From an uncultured Alphaproteobacteria bacterium (GTDB lineage Bacteria; Pseudomonadota; Alphaproteobacteria; RF32; CAG-239), in assembly GCA_944392315.1 (NCBI GenBank), contig CALXWH010000020.1, forward strand, positions 1 to 64,000: a stretch of 64,000 nucleotides of DNA. Direction: 5' to 3'. The notes under the pieces were generated by a model, which saw only the letters and a list, made by a program, of their open reading frames with translations, ran no database searches and was not told where the DNA came from. The position numbers and the translations under genes were made by a program. The first letter of the stretch is position 1. Each line of letters begins with the position of its first letter. Shown one piece after another: positions 37,399 to 46,708 of the stretch.

Positions 37399-37428
37399 TA
37401 AAGCCCTTAGTATGTTGCTAAGGGCTTG
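37399..37428. terminator. Terminator shared by tRNA-Thr and the phage-like operon
   Basis: AAGCCCTTAG / CTAAGGGCTT 10-bp stem; a T-rich run follows on the minus strand. Confidence 0.8.
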
Positions 37429-37432
37429 AAGC

Positions 37433-37508
<76 letters not shown>

Positions 37509-37572
37509 AATGCTCTACTCTTTAACAGTTTAATCTGAAAAACGCAAGTCTTTTTTTAGTTAGCGTGCATAA

Positions 37573-37617
37573 AAAAATCCCCGCGCTTGTCTGTTCTTCT
37601 TTCAGCGCAGGGATTTT
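37573..37617. terminator. Intrinsic terminator (bidirectional)
   Basis: AAAAATCCCCGCGCT / AGCGCAGGGATTTTT with A and T tails, downstream of the yqgE gene on the minus strand. Confidence 0.85.
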
Positions 37618-37646
37618 TCTTTGTTTCATCCTTTGGGGACTTTATT

Positions 37647-38324
37647 TTAGGCTAAACCGATGTGCGGGATATAGCCGCCTAAGTTTAAGCCGCTTGCTAA
37701 TTTCGCTTGTTCCCAACGATCTTCAAATTTGGTGTCAAAAATCAGTTTGGTATCACCATCCACAATCAGCCACCGATTGTTAAATATCTCCCACTCCAAC
37801 TCACCGCGGTTCCAGACACAATGTCCCATGGCGATTATCTTTTTTTCCGGCCCTTCGCCGTCTAGGATATCTTGCAAAACGCCAAACGAGCTGGATATAG
37901 CGATATCACCATGGACTTCCGCGTGCGGGTCGCTGTAAAAACTCCCTTTGCTCGGGAATAACACAAAGCCATTGGCCGGGTTGACGGGGCCGCCTTGATA
38001 TAAATCTTCATAAACACCGCGGGCTTCTTTTTCTACACCGCCTTCACGGCTATGACACTCCACAACCGCCGTGCCGAAAAGCAACTTGTTTATCATAATT
38101 CCTTTGACGCGTTCCGGTGAGCAGTCAGTGATGTATATCACGGCTTGATTATAAATATCATTGGGGTCTTGACCGATGTTGACCAAACATTTGCCGACTA
38201 AGGTATCATTACGTTCTTGTTCATAAGTGATGTCGGCGGAAGTGTTCTTTTTGCGACGCGGACGGGGCAGTTTGGTGTTGAATAACGCGTCATTGTCGTC
38301 AAAATCTTTGTTTGTCTTTCTCAT
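37647..38324 (-). CDS. yqgE: YqgE/AlgH family protein
   Basis: 225 residues. The family core is seen in LVGKCLVNIGQDPNDIYNQAVIYI, GIMINKLLF, YQGGPVNPANGFVLF and IAMGHCVWNRGELEWEI. The biochemical role is unsettled; in Pseudomonas AlgH affects alginate. A ~40-residue polar N-terminal extension precedes the domain. The upstream SD is weak (GAAAGACACAG). Monocistronic. Confidence 0.9.
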   Translation of the reverse strand: MRKTNKDFDDNDALFNTKLPRPRRKKNTSADITYEQERNDTLVGKCLVNIGQDPNDIYNQAVIYITDCSPERVKGIMINKLLFGTAVVECHSREGGVEKEARGVYEDLYQGGPVNPANGFVLFPSKGSFYSDPHAEVHGDIAISSSFGVLQDILDGEGPEKKIIAMGHCVWNRGELEWEIFNNRWLIVDGDTKLIFDTKFEDRWEQAKLASGLNLGGYIPHIGLA

Positions 38325-38428
38325 CTTTATCTGTGTCTTTCCTTAAAAAGGTTATTGCTTTTTGTCTGACCTGTTATTATTATCTTAGGCATATCTTAAT
38401 TTTATCTTTAAATCAACCGTAAAAGTTT

Positions 38429-41400
38429 ATGAAAAGATTTATTTGTTATATAGGGTGTGCGTTTGGGTTTTTCAACCTGATGATGGGGGAAATTCCTACT
38501 GCTTTAGCCGAGATTGATGCGGCTCCGCAAACGGCGGTGCAGCGTGTCGGCGATGAAGCTCATGCGGTGGTTCAGGAGGCGGACGGAGCGGCTGTTTCTG
38601 AGGAAGTTCGTGCGGTGCATGAGAAGAAAGTTGCAGCAACGACAGAGGGAGATGTTGCGGCAGGCGATGTGGCGATAGCGGAGGAAAATGCTGCGGTGGA
38701 GGAAGCCGAAGGTGCACTGCAAAGTTTGGTGCAAAAAAACGGCGGGCAGGTCTCTCTTAAACCCATTCCGCAAGTGCAAAAAATAGAAACTCATCCGCTT
38801 TCTTCTGCAAAAGAGGAGGCTTCTTCTCAACAAGAATTTATGTTAGAGCAGAAACCAGCACCAAAACAAGAATCTACGGCAGAGCATATTCATAATGAAT
38901 TGGCAAAATTGCTGTTCTTGCCATTTGTGGCGGATAAGGTTTATGCGGGGGATAAAATTCACGGTGACCTTTCGGGGCTGATTTTAACTTTTTATCCGAC
39001 GGCAAGCGATGAAACCGTGCAAAAATTTACTAAAGGTATTCGCTTTTTTGTGCGGTGGAAGCGGAAATATGATTATGTGGTTGCTCGCTTAAAACATCAG
39101 GTTAAAGCGATGAAAATGCTCCCCAAAGATGCGCCGATTGTGGCTCGTGAAGGCGAATATGCGCCGCTTGAGACGGATTTGACCAAGCAAACCGGCAGCG
39201 GGGAATATCAGGTGAGCTATAAGCCGTATAAATATCTGGAATATGATGCCGGTCAATATGGCGAGCCGGTGCGGCGGATGGATAAAAATTATGTGACGAC
39301 CGATGAAACCACATATGCCGAATTGTTGTTGGCATTGTTGCAATTTGATATGCGCGCGTTTGTGCAGGCGTGGAAAAATATTCCGGCTTCTACCGATGGG
39401 GCGGGGGAGAAATTTCAGGATTTTGCCGATAAGGGGGAAATTCGCTTGTTGGCGGATAGCTCACTTTTGGGGGATCAGAAAAAAATTCGGGCGGCGTTTG
39501 ATATTTTGGTGCCGGAGGGATTTTATATCAACGGCGATGTGCTGAACCCACAGAATAAACTGGGCTTTGTGCTTTCGGAAACCGAACTTAAAACGAATAC
39601 GGGGGCGGTCTATCGGCCGAGCAAAAACGTTAGCGCGTATCAGATTTATCAGCCGTTGGCAGACGGAATCCAAGATAAAAATTCCGTGATGCATCGCGTG
39701 TTGAGCGGAAGAGTTCGCGTGCCGGTGGAATTTGAACGTGCCGACGTGACGAAATCTATGCGGATTTCCGGTGCGTTTCGGTTTGTGTTGTGTTCGGCGA
39801 AGGGCACGTGTCAGCCGGTTGTTTCGTATCATGAGTTGACGTTAAGGCAAGGAGTGCCGGCCGAATCTTCTATTTTTGTAAACTATATCACGCAGGGGTT
39901 TGCCAAATATCCGTTGGCGCAGAGCAAACACGTCAAAGTGCGCGAGGTTACGTATGATGCAGAAAAAGCACAGTTGGCAGTGCAGTTTGAGGGAACGGCC
40001 GATATCAGCAATATGGCGGCGATGGTGGAAGATGCTCAAGGGACGAACTTTGTTAATCCGCGGTACGAGATGAAGCATAGCGGCGGCAAATGGCTGGGAA
40101 CGGCGTATTTTGACCTTAAAACGGCGGCCTCATCAGCGGGGACTTTGAACGGGGGTTCGGCAGCTTCGGGCGAGGGTGTTTCGGAAGGTTTTTCAGACAG
40201 TACTTCTATGGCACAGGGCGAGGGTGTTGTAGGTGGTACATCGGCGGAACAGCGTACCGAACAGGTTTTTGAAGCGGCGGAGAGTTTGCCTGAAGTCGCG
40301 GTCAGCGCTTCGTTTGATAATCGGGAATTTTTGCGCTTGGTGACGACGCCGCGCTTATTGTCGCCCGAAATGCCTTTGGCGGAACAAAATTTCAGCGCAT
40401 GGGGCTTCTTTGTGTTCGGGCTTATGATGATGCTGATGCCGGTGATGTTTGCGTTGTTGTTTAATCTGGCGGCTCTTATCTGGCAAAAAGAAGAGCGCGG
40501 GCGGATTTTGGCGCGCTTTGCTCTTACTTTGGCGGTTTTGCTCGGCGGATTGGCTGTCTTTGGGGCGGAATATATCGCCAAGCCCACGTTTTATCTCTCA
40601 GGACCGATTGTGGTGACGGTTATGGGGCTTGCCGTGGCGCTGATGATGGAGCATTTGGGGTATGTGGACTTAACGCTGTTTCGGCCGCTCCGCAAACTTT
40701 GCAAATACGGTGTGTTTTCGGCGGTGTTTATGGTGGTGGTCTTTATCTTTGCGCCGATGCCGTATAAAACAGAAGTGCTGGATGTTTTGGGGCGGCAAAG
40801 CGATACGCTTTCACTCGGTTATCGCTTGAGCGCGTGGGGGCTCATTTGGCTCGGGATGATGATTTTGCCGTTTCTCACGCTTTGGATTGCCCCGAAAACA
40901 ACCTATTTCTTGCTGTTTTGTGAGCGGATTAATTTGTTTTACACGGGCTTGTTGTTGGCGTGGGTGGTTTGGATTTGCGGGGCGGTTTATTCGCTTTGGG
41001 CGGCACTGTTGATAGCGGCGTTTGGTGCGGTGATGGCGGCGCTCTGGTATTGGTTTCCGATAGCTGTCGGGGAGGTGATTAAGCACGCGCGTTCGGCTTC
41101 ACGGCAGGCAGAACTTTTCTTTCGGGTGCAAAAGCACTGGCTTTTGGCGCTTGTGCTTGTTATGGTGGTCTTTGGTTTTGGGGTTTCCGTATGGGCGCCG
41201 CGCGAAAGGGCTCCTCAAACGGTAACGGCAGAGTTTGCGTCGGTTAAAATGGCGCAAGAACGAGACCCACAACGGCCGCTTTTGATTACCGTGGGGGCGG
41301 CTTATTCCCCAAGAGCGTTAATGAACTTGCGGGTGGTCGGCGTGCTCAAAAAAGCGGGGCTGGCGGTGATTGAAATTGATGCTTTAAAAAATCCGGAAGA

Positions 41401-41539
41401 GGCTTATTATTGGTTTCAACGTTATCAGCACTTTTATCCGCCTTTGTCGGTGTTGTTTACGGCGCGGCATCCTTATGGGTTGGTGTTGCCGCAAAACTTG
41501 AAAGAGGTGGACTTTAATAAGGCTTTGAGCGGGTGGTAA
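38429..41539 (+). CDS. DsbD/ScsB-like membrane protein lacking core cysteines
   Basis: 1036 residues. Signal peptide 1-27, then an Ala/Glu-rich linker to ~170. Residues ~355-475 resemble the periplasmic N-terminal DsbD domain, including a CxxxxxC pair (CSAKGTC) spaced like Cys103/Cys109 of E. coli DsbD. About eight membrane helices follow (~655-920); the helix that carries LMPC in ScsB/DsbD reads LMPV here. The C-terminal domain (~950-1036) resembles the thioredoxin-like domain, but WCxxC is replaced by AAYSPRAL. So electron transfer as in DsbD should not be possible; a structural or substrate-binding role is inferred. No SD at ATG 38429. hydF follows 40 nt downstream. Confidence 0.7.
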   Translation: MKRFICYIGCAFGFFNLMMGEIPTALAEIDAAPQTAVQRVGDEAHAVVQEADGAAVSEEVRAVHEKKVAATTEGDVAAGDVAIAEENAAVEEAEGALQSLVQKNGGQVSLKPIPQVQKIETHPLSSAKEEASSQQEFMLEQKPAPKQESTAEHIHNELAKLLFLPFVADKVYAGDKIHGDLSGLILTFYPTASDETVQKFTKGIRFFVRWKRKYDYVVARLKHQVKAMKMLPKDAPIVAREGEYAPLETDLTKQTGSGEYQVSYKPYKYLEYDAGQYGEPVRRMDKNYVTTDETTYAELLLALLQFDMRAFVQAWKNIPASTDGAGEKFQDFADKGEIRLLADSSLLGDQKKIRAAFDILVPEGFYINGDVLNPQNKLGFVLSETELKTNTGAVYRPSKNVSAYQIYQPLADGIQDKNSVMHRVLSGRVRVPVEFERADVTKSMRISGAFRFVLCSAKGTCQPVVSYHELTLRQGVPAESSIFVNYITQGFAKYPLAQSKHVKVREVTYDAEKAQLAVQFEGTADISNMAAMVEDAQGTNFVNPRYEMKHSGGKWLGTAYFDLKTAASSAGTLNGGSAASGEGVSEGFSDSTSMAQGEGVVGGTSAEQRTEQVFEAAESLPEVAVSASFDNREFLRLVTTPRLLSPEMPLAEQNFSAWGFFVFGLMMMLMPVMFALLFNLAALIWQKEERGRILARFALTLAVLLGGLAVFGAEYIAKPTFYLSGPIVVTVMGLAVALMMEHLGYVDLTLFRPLRKLCKYGVFSAVFMVVVFIFAPMPYKTEVLDVLGRQSDTLSLGYRLSAWGLIWLGMMILPFLTLWIAPKTTYFLLFCERINLFYTGLLLAWVVWICGAVYSLWAALLIAAFGAVMAALWYWFPIAVGEVIKHARSASRQAELFFRVQKHWLLALVLVMVVFGFGVSVWAPRERAPQTVTAEFASVKMAQERDPQRPLLITVGAAYSPRALMNLRVVGVLKKAGLAVIEIDALKNPEEAYYWFQRYQHFYPPLSVLFTARHPYGLVLPQNLKEVDFNKALSGW

Positions 41540-41579
41540 TGTTTTTTGTTTTGTTTTTTATGTAGGAGGTTTGTGGCTT

Positions 41580-42785
41580 ATGGCTATGCAACTTAATGCT
41601 TCAGCTCCCGCGGGGATGCGTTTGACGGTGGCGATTATCGGAAAGGCTAATGCCGGTAAATCTGCCCTCTTGAACCAAATTGTCGGACAAGATACGGCGA
41701 TTGTTTCTGCCGTTGCCGGTACAACAACCGACGCGGTGTTAAAACCCTATGAACTGATACCGGTCGGGCCGGTGTGTTTTTATGATACTGCGGGGCTTGA
41801 TGATACGACCGAATTGGGCGCTAAACGAGTGGGCGCAACCGAAAAGGTTATTCGTAAGGCCGATATGGCGTTGTTGGTTATTGGGGAAGACGGCGTGGAT
41901 GATTTGACAAGAAAACATATGGCGCTGTTGGAAGAAAAGAAAATCCCGTTTATCCTTGTGTTTAACTTTAGAGATAAGCGTCGGTTGAATGATGCCGATC
42001 GCGACTTTTTTGACCGCTTTAAGGGCGTGTTTGTTTCGGCTAAAACCGGCGAGGGGATTGAAGAATTAAAACAGCGGATGATTGATGTTTTGACGCCGTT
42101 TGCGCAAGAGCCGCCGTTGTTGCATGATTTAATCAAGCCTAAAAATACCGTGCTGTTGGTGGTGCCGATTGATTTGGCGGCGCCGAAAGGACGGCTCATT
42201 TTGCCACAGGTGCAGGCGTTGCGGGAAATTTTGGATGCCGACGCCATGCCGGTGGTTGCAAAAGTGAGCGAAGTGGCGGATGTGTTGCATAACTTATTGA
42301 CACCTCCTGATTTGGTGATTACCGATAGTCAGGCGGTTAAAGAAGTGGCCGAGATTGTGCCGAACGCGGTTCCGCTGACGACTTTTTCAACACTCTTCTC
42401 GCGCTATAAAGGTGATTTTAATGCGCAACTTGAGGGCGCAAAGGTGATTGATAAGCTTCAAAACGGTGATAAGGTTTTGATGGCGGAAGGATGTTCGCAC
42501 CATATTACCTGCGATGATATCGGGCGGGTGAAAATTCCGAATTGGATTTTGAAATATACCGGAAAGGATATCCGCTTTGACTATGCGCAAGGGACGGATT
42601 TTCCGGATAATCTTAACGACTACGCACTCGTTATCCATTGCGGCGGATGTATGCTCAATCGGGCGGAGATGCGGCGGCGTATCAACGAATGTGCGCGGCA
42701 GAACGTGCCCGTTACCAACTACGGCATCTTGATTTCTAAGATGATGGGTGTGTTGGAGCGTGTTATTAAACCTTTGGAAAAATAG
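41580..42785 (+). CDS. hydF: [FeFe]-hydrogenase maturation GTPase HydF
   Basis: 401 residues. N-terminal GTPase: P-loop GKANAGKS (~21-28), TTTD switch, DTAGLDD (~65). The C-terminal iron-sulfur region has GCSHH (~304) and HCGGC (~353), the family CxH...HCxxC ligands. HydF is the scaffold that carries the 2Fe subcluster made by HydE and HydG to HydA. Start ATG 41580 is 10 nt after AGGAGG; TTG 41571 would be too close. HydE, HydG and HydA are not in this window. Confidence 0.93.
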   Translation: MAMQLNASAPAGMRLTVAIIGKANAGKSALLNQIVGQDTAIVSAVAGTTTDAVLKPYELIPVGPVCFYDTAGLDDTTELGAKRVGATEKVIRKADMALLVIGEDGVDDLTRKHMALLEEKKIPFILVFNFRDKRRLNDADRDFFDRFKGVFVSAKTGEGIEELKQRMIDVLTPFAQEPPLLHDLIKPKNTVLLVVPIDLAAPKGRLILPQVQALREILDADAMPVVAKVSEVADVLHNLLTPPDLVITDSQAVKEVAEIVPNAVPLTTFSTLFSRYKGDFNAQLEGAKVIDKLQNGDKVLMAEGCSHHITCDDIGRVKIPNWILKYTGKDIRFDYAQGTDFPDNLNDYALVIHCGGCMLNRAEMRRRINECARQNVPVTNYGILISKMMGVLERVIKPLEK

Positions 42786-42823
42786 TCATAAGATACTTTT
42801 TTTCTAACCTTAAGGTAAAAAAT

Positions 42824-42850
42824 AAAGGGGCTTCTTTAGCCCCTTCTTTT
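42824..42850. terminator. Terminator between convergent genes
   Basis: AAAGGGGCT / AGCCCCTT hairpin followed by TCTTTT. Confidence 0.8.
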
Positions 42851-42868
42851 ATCAGGATTTTTTGCTTT

Positions 42869-43951
42869 TTACTTGCGGTTGTCTTCATATTTGCAACGGC
42901 GTTTGATGATGGTTTTTATCTCATCGGCATCATTTGGCGCCATGGCATACAACGGAATTGAAAACGGCGTGAACACATTATGTTTGCACAAGTGCTGCAT
43001 AAAGGTCAGCTTGTATTTGTCTTTGGCTTCCGCTTTTAAGTGCAACGCTATTATCGGGCGGCGGCTGATGAAACTGGTGTATTTTTCTTCGGCCAGTTCA
43101 ACATCGTTCCAATTTAACAAGGCGTTGTGGTCTATTTTTATCCCTTCATGATTGATGACGGCCACAGGTTGCGGGAATATCAACACAAACACAACCATGG
43201 CTAAGGCGACCAAGCTCAAGGTCATTACCGCAATCAGCAGGGTAACCATGGTCATGGACGTAATTAAATGACAGCACATCAGGCATCTGGTCAGCAACCA
43301 TACAAAGTATGAAACGGCTGCGTATAATAATGTCAGTGCCACAATTTGACGGCGCTCGTAATAAAAGACTTTTTCTTCACTCGGGTGAATGAGTTCTTTG
43401 AACTTGTCCTTGATTTCTTTAGCGGCGCGTTTGGCGGCTGTGGTGGTCGCATTTTTTATCCCTGATGCGGCTATAGCTGCGCCGACAGGTAATTTTTTGA
43501 CACGCTTTATTGGGCTTTCGCTTACGGTTGCTTCTGTGGTTGCGACCTCGTTTAGCTCTTGATTAAGCTCGGCCGTTGAGGCTTCGGCTTTTTCGGCGGC
43601 AGATTTCGCAGCTTTTTTCGCGTTTACCATTTTACGCAATGCCTTTTTGGCCTTTATTGTGGCTTTGAGGGCTTTTTTGCTGGCCTTTTGCGCTTCTTTT
43701 TCGGCGGCTTTTTCTACCGTTTTTAAGGTTGTTTCTATCGTGCGCTCAACGATTTTTTTCGGAGCGGCTTTGGCGGCGGCCGGAAGTTTCTTTATCTTTT
43801 CGGCAACGGGGGCTATCACCTTTTTCTTTTCAGCGGCAGCAGGTGCTGCGGGCTCTGGTGCAAGAGGCGCTTTTTTGACGGCTTTTGCCGGCGTCTTTTT
43901 GGCTCTGACGGGAGCGGCGGCCGCGGGTTTACGCTTTGGGGTTTTCGGCAT
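42869..43951 (-). CDS. Membrane protein with histone-H1-like N-terminus
   Basis: 360 residues from ATG 43951, chosen because AGGA lies 8 nt upstream. Residues 1-~200 are Lys/Ala/Pro-rich (KRKPAAAAPVRAKKTPAKAVKK) with a long Ala/Lys/Glu helix, like H1/Hc1 DNA-binding tails. Two membrane helices follow (~207-230, ~237-262), then a ~90-residue soluble domain (VAVINHEGIKIDHNALLNWNDVELAEEKY) reminiscent of bacterial PH-like domains. It could tether nucleoid to membrane, but that is inference. Confidence 0.75.
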   Translation of the reverse strand: MPKTPKRKPAAAAPVRAKKTPAKAVKKAPLAPEPAAPAAAEKKKVIAPVAEKIKKLPAAAKAAPKKIVERTIETTLKTVEKAAEKEAQKASKKALKATIKAKKALRKMVNAKKAAKSAAEKAEASTAELNQELNEVATTEATVSESPIKRVKKLPVGAAIAASGIKNATTTAAKRAAKEIKDKFKELIHPSEEKVFYYERRQIVALTLLYAAVSYFVWLLTRCLMCCHLITSMTMVTLLIAVMTLSLVALAMVVFVLIFPQPVAVINHEGIKIDHNALLNWNDVELAEEKYTSFISRRPIIALHLKAEAKDKYKLTFMQHLCKHNVFTPFSIPLYAMAPNDADEIKTIIKRRCKYEDNRK

Positions 43952-44150
43952 TTCTTTATCCTTTCGTGTTGACATACATACTCGCTGTTATTGTTACTCG
44001 TATTCGGTTAATGCATGGTTAATATATAGCGCTTTTTTGTGGGGGTTTTAGATGTTTATGGCCTTTTTGCTTGACTTTCGGCGGCGGGATGATAAATTTG
44101 TGGCGTTATTGAATTATTTTGAGGTTTAACTTTTTTTAAGTATATGTCTT

Positions 44151-44726
44151 ATGCAGAAAGATGAAAAATCAGCAAAAGTTCTTTCTTCTAAATATTTGAT
44201 GAAAGAACCGTGGTGTACGTTACGCGAAGATGCTATCCAACTTGCTAACGGTGTGGTTATTCCGAAGTATTACGTTTTGGAATATCCAAACTGGGTGAAC
44301 GTGTTGGCGGTGACCAAAGATAAAAAATTTATGATGATACGTCAATATCGTCATGGTACGCAAACCGTCAACTATGAACTTTGCGGCGGTTGTGTGGACA
44401 CAACGGATGCTTCTCCTCTGGAGGCGGCCAAACGTGAACTTTTGGAAGAGACCGGTTATGGTAACGGAAAATGGACGTTTAATCTGAAACTTTCCGCTAA
44501 CCCCAGTACGACCAATAACTGGACGTATAACTTTATTGCCGAAGATGTGGAACTTATCGGGACGCAACATCTGGACGGCGGGGAAGATATTTCCGTGCAT
44601 CTGCTCTCGTTTGAGGAAGTGTTGGCGTTGCTTAAACAAAATGAAATTATCCAATCGGTGCATGCGTGCGCGTTTTGGAAATATTTTGCAATGCATTTAT
44701 GCACGCCGGATTTTTCTGATTTTTAA
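44151..44726 (+). CDS. NUDIX hydrolase (ADP-ribose pyrophosphatase type)
   Basis: 191 residues. The Nudix box is at ~83-106: GGCVDTTDASPLEAAKRELLEE, with REL..EE intact but a one-residue insertion relative to the usual GxxxExPxEAAxREL. The surrounding layout (VVIPKYYVLEYPNWVNVLAVT, IRQYRHG) resembles NudF-like ADP-sugar pyrophosphatases. No SD; T-rich leader. It may hydrolyse ADP-ribose or related nucleoside diphosphates. Confidence 0.88.
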   Translation: MQKDEKSAKVLSSKYLMKEPWCTLREDAIQLANGVVIPKYYVLEYPNWVNVLAVTKDKKFMMIRQYRHGTQTVNYELCGGCVDTTDASPLEAAKRELLEETGYGNGKWTFNLKLSANPSTTNNWTYNFIAEDVELIGTQHLDGGEDISVHLLSFEEVLALLKQNEIIQSVHACAFWKYFAMHLCTPDFSDF

Positions 44727-44834
44727 GGAAAAATAAAGCTAAAATCAGCGGGAAAAAAGAAACTTCGCTGTGCTCCTGATTTTTAGTTTGTTTTTGAAGT
44801 ATTTTTTTGTTTTACAATTTAATTCTTATTTTTT

Positions 44835-45248
44835 ATGGACAAGAAACAACGTGAACAGGCAATTAATTTGTTTGTTTTGAAGTATCGCCAAACGCCTAAA
44901 GAATATGGGCTGCCGGTGGTGGATGTTTTTAAATCTCAGAGAGCGTATATCTATGCGCCGACTGAAAAAATCTCTAAAGCCTATAAAAGTTCGCAAGGGC
45001 TTATCCGTTGGATGTTCACATGGGCGTTATGGCCGCTGGCTATTCCGTTTATCGTTCTTTTGTTCTACACCTTTCCTAATTATGTGCAAAATGGTGCGGA
45101 ATTTGATGCGATTACCATTGCGGCGGTGGTGTTCTTCTTTTTTTGGTGCACTTTGATGATGGGCTTTGTTTTTATGGTCTTTGGCAAGATAAAAAGTGCA
45201 AAAATAAGGTGCTCTACATCAATTATGCGTATTAAGCGTATGTTTTAA
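44835..45248 (+). CDS. Small membrane protein, unknown
   Basis: 137 residues with an N-terminal cytosolic segment (~55), two membrane helices (~62-82 and ~92-118) and a basic tail (KIKSAKIRC...MRIKRMF). Not recognised. No SD; the leader is 'aatttaattcttatttttt'. It has its own terminator. Confidence 0.78.
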   Translation: MDKKQREQAINLFVLKYRQTPKEYGLPVVDVFKSQRAYIYAPTEKISKAYKSSQGLIRWMFTWALWPLAIPFIVLLFYTFPNYVQNGAEFDAITIAAVVFFFFWCTLMMGFVFMVFGKIKSAKIRCSTSIMRIKRMF

Positions 45249-45272
45249 CGTCATATCTTGATGTGTTTTATG

Positions 45273-45302
45273 AAAGGGGCTTTTTTTGAGCTCCCTTTTT
45301 TG
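45273..45302 (+). terminator. Intrinsic terminator
   Basis: AAGGGGCT / AGCTCCCTT hairpin (one bulge) with T-run. Confidence 0.75.
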
Positions 45303-45354
45303 TGGTTTTTATCGGTTTTGCTGTGTTCTTCTATCTGTCGGAATCTTTTTTATT

Positions 45355-46530
45355 TCAGGTGCGGGTTCTGTAATTTGAGGCGTAGCCTTTCATGATTTTT
45401 TCAGCATATAATTCCGCCTCTAATTTTCTGCCGGAGGTGGTTTTGTTCTTCCATTTGACGCTTTTTAATCTTTCTAGCGGGAGAGATTGTAGGTCAAATT
45501 TCAGCGGAAATTTGGTGTTGTTTATATAGAGAAAGGCTAATGTCTTGGGCAATTCCATAAAATTTGCGTTTTTAATCTGTGTGCCCGAAATATCTATCCC
45601 GTATAAGTTTGGGTATAGTCTTGCAATGGAATAGTCGGTGTTGATGTTTTTACATTCCGGCATATCCAAGGTGCGCAGGCGGGGGAGGCGGGGAAGTTTG
45701 CTGAAATTTAAGTCATTGCCTTTGCCGATGCGTAAATTTTGCAGTTTCGGGTGAAGAGATAGCTGGTTGAGGTTCGTGAGCAGTGTGGAGCTGTTTAGCT
45801 CTAAGGTTTCTATTGTCAGAGGTAACGTGTTAAACTCAAAATTGTGCAAGTCTATGTTGTTTAAGCGGAGTTTTTTTAAGTTGGGAAGGTTGGAAATGTC
45901 CCAGTGCTTCGGGAAATTCTTGATGTCTTGTAGCTCCAATGTTTCAAGCTCTTGGGGAAAGACGACATCATGTTTGGTCCAGTCAAGCCCTTTTAATTGG
46001 AGCGTGGTTAATCTTTTGCCGCTGGTTAAATCCAAATTTTTCGGCAGGCCGTCGCTTTCTGCATCCGGGGTTTTATAAAGCGCGCCGATGATGGTGGCGG
46101 TTTTGCCGTGCGGATTGAGCATCAGGCTGTCTACCGTTGCCCACTCCGGATACCAAAAGGTTACTTCATCGGGGACTAAATACGCCGTCTGTCTGGTGTT
46201 GGATGAACGCAAAATGTATTCTTTGGCGTGGCGCTCGCTATAATCAAACTCTATCGGGTAGCCCAAGCGCTTGAGCCGATTGCAGATTTCTTGCGGCTGC
46301 TCGCGTCTGGTGCTCATGGCCGATAAGGTTTTCGTAAAGTCTTCAGGGCGATTGGTATCTTCTATTAACCGAAGCAGGCGTTTGATAATCACCGGCGCGT
46401 TGGTGTGGCTTAATATCTCTATCCCTGCTTCATCGGTAATCATTAAAGGCGCGCTTACCCGCGTATACGGCAACATCAACGTGCCGCAGCCCAACGGAGA
46501 TTTCGGATCGGTTATATCAACAAATGCCAT
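45355..46530 (-). CDS. Solenoid-repeat family protein (divergent paralogue 6, LRR-like)
   Basis: 391 residues. The N-terminal domain is recognisable: MAFVDITDPKSPLGCGTLMLPYTR... ILSHTN... RREQPQEICNRL. The C-terminal part has clearer leucine-rich repeats than its relatives (LETLELQDIKNFP, NLKKLRLNNIDLHNF, IETLELNSSTL, LQNLRIGKGNDL, LRTLDMPEC), supporting an LRR origin for the whole family. No conserved family promoter upstream and no GGR tail. No strong SD. Function unknown. Confidence 0.85.
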   Translation of the reverse strand: MAFVDITDPKSPLGCGTLMLPYTRVSAPLMITDEAGIEILSHTNAPVIIKRLLRLIEDTNRPEDFTKTLSAMSTRREQPQEICNRLKRLGYPIEFDYSERHAKEYILRSSNTRQTAYLVPDEVTFWYPEWATVDSLMLNPHGKTATIIGALYKTPDAESDGLPKNLDLTSGKRLTTLQLKGLDWTKHDVVFPQELETLELQDIKNFPKHWDISNLPNLKKLRLNNIDLHNFEFNTLPLTIETLELNSSTLLTNLNQLSLHPKLQNLRIGKGNDLNFSKLPRLPRLRTLDMPECKNINTDYSIARLYPNLYGIDISGTQIKNANFMELPKTLAFLYINNTKFPLKFDLQSLPLERLKSVKWKNKTTSGRKLEAELYAEKIMKGYASNYRTRT

Positions 46531-46646
46531 ATCTTTTCTTTGCGCCTTTCCTCTGTGCCTCTTATCTTTTCGCTTCTTTTATTCTCTTAGAATAACCGAT
46601 GGGGCGCAATTAGTCAATAAAATTGTCGGATAAGCGCGCGAAATGC

Positions 46647-46675
46647 TTGACACGCCGCGCACAGAGGCTTATTTT
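46647..46675 (+). promoter_or_regulatory. pgi promoter
   Basis: TTGACA (46647-46652), 17-bp spacer, TATTTT (46670-46675). It lies inside the longest open frame, so translation must start downstream, at 46709. Confidence 0.7.
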
Positions 46676-46708
46676 ATGCCCATTAGTGATAATTTTTGTA
46701 GGAGATTT

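Noticed and set aside
46643-46708. N-terminal extension of pgi
   Set aside because: A TTGACA-N17-TATTTT promoter lies inside it and a good SD precedes ATG 46709.
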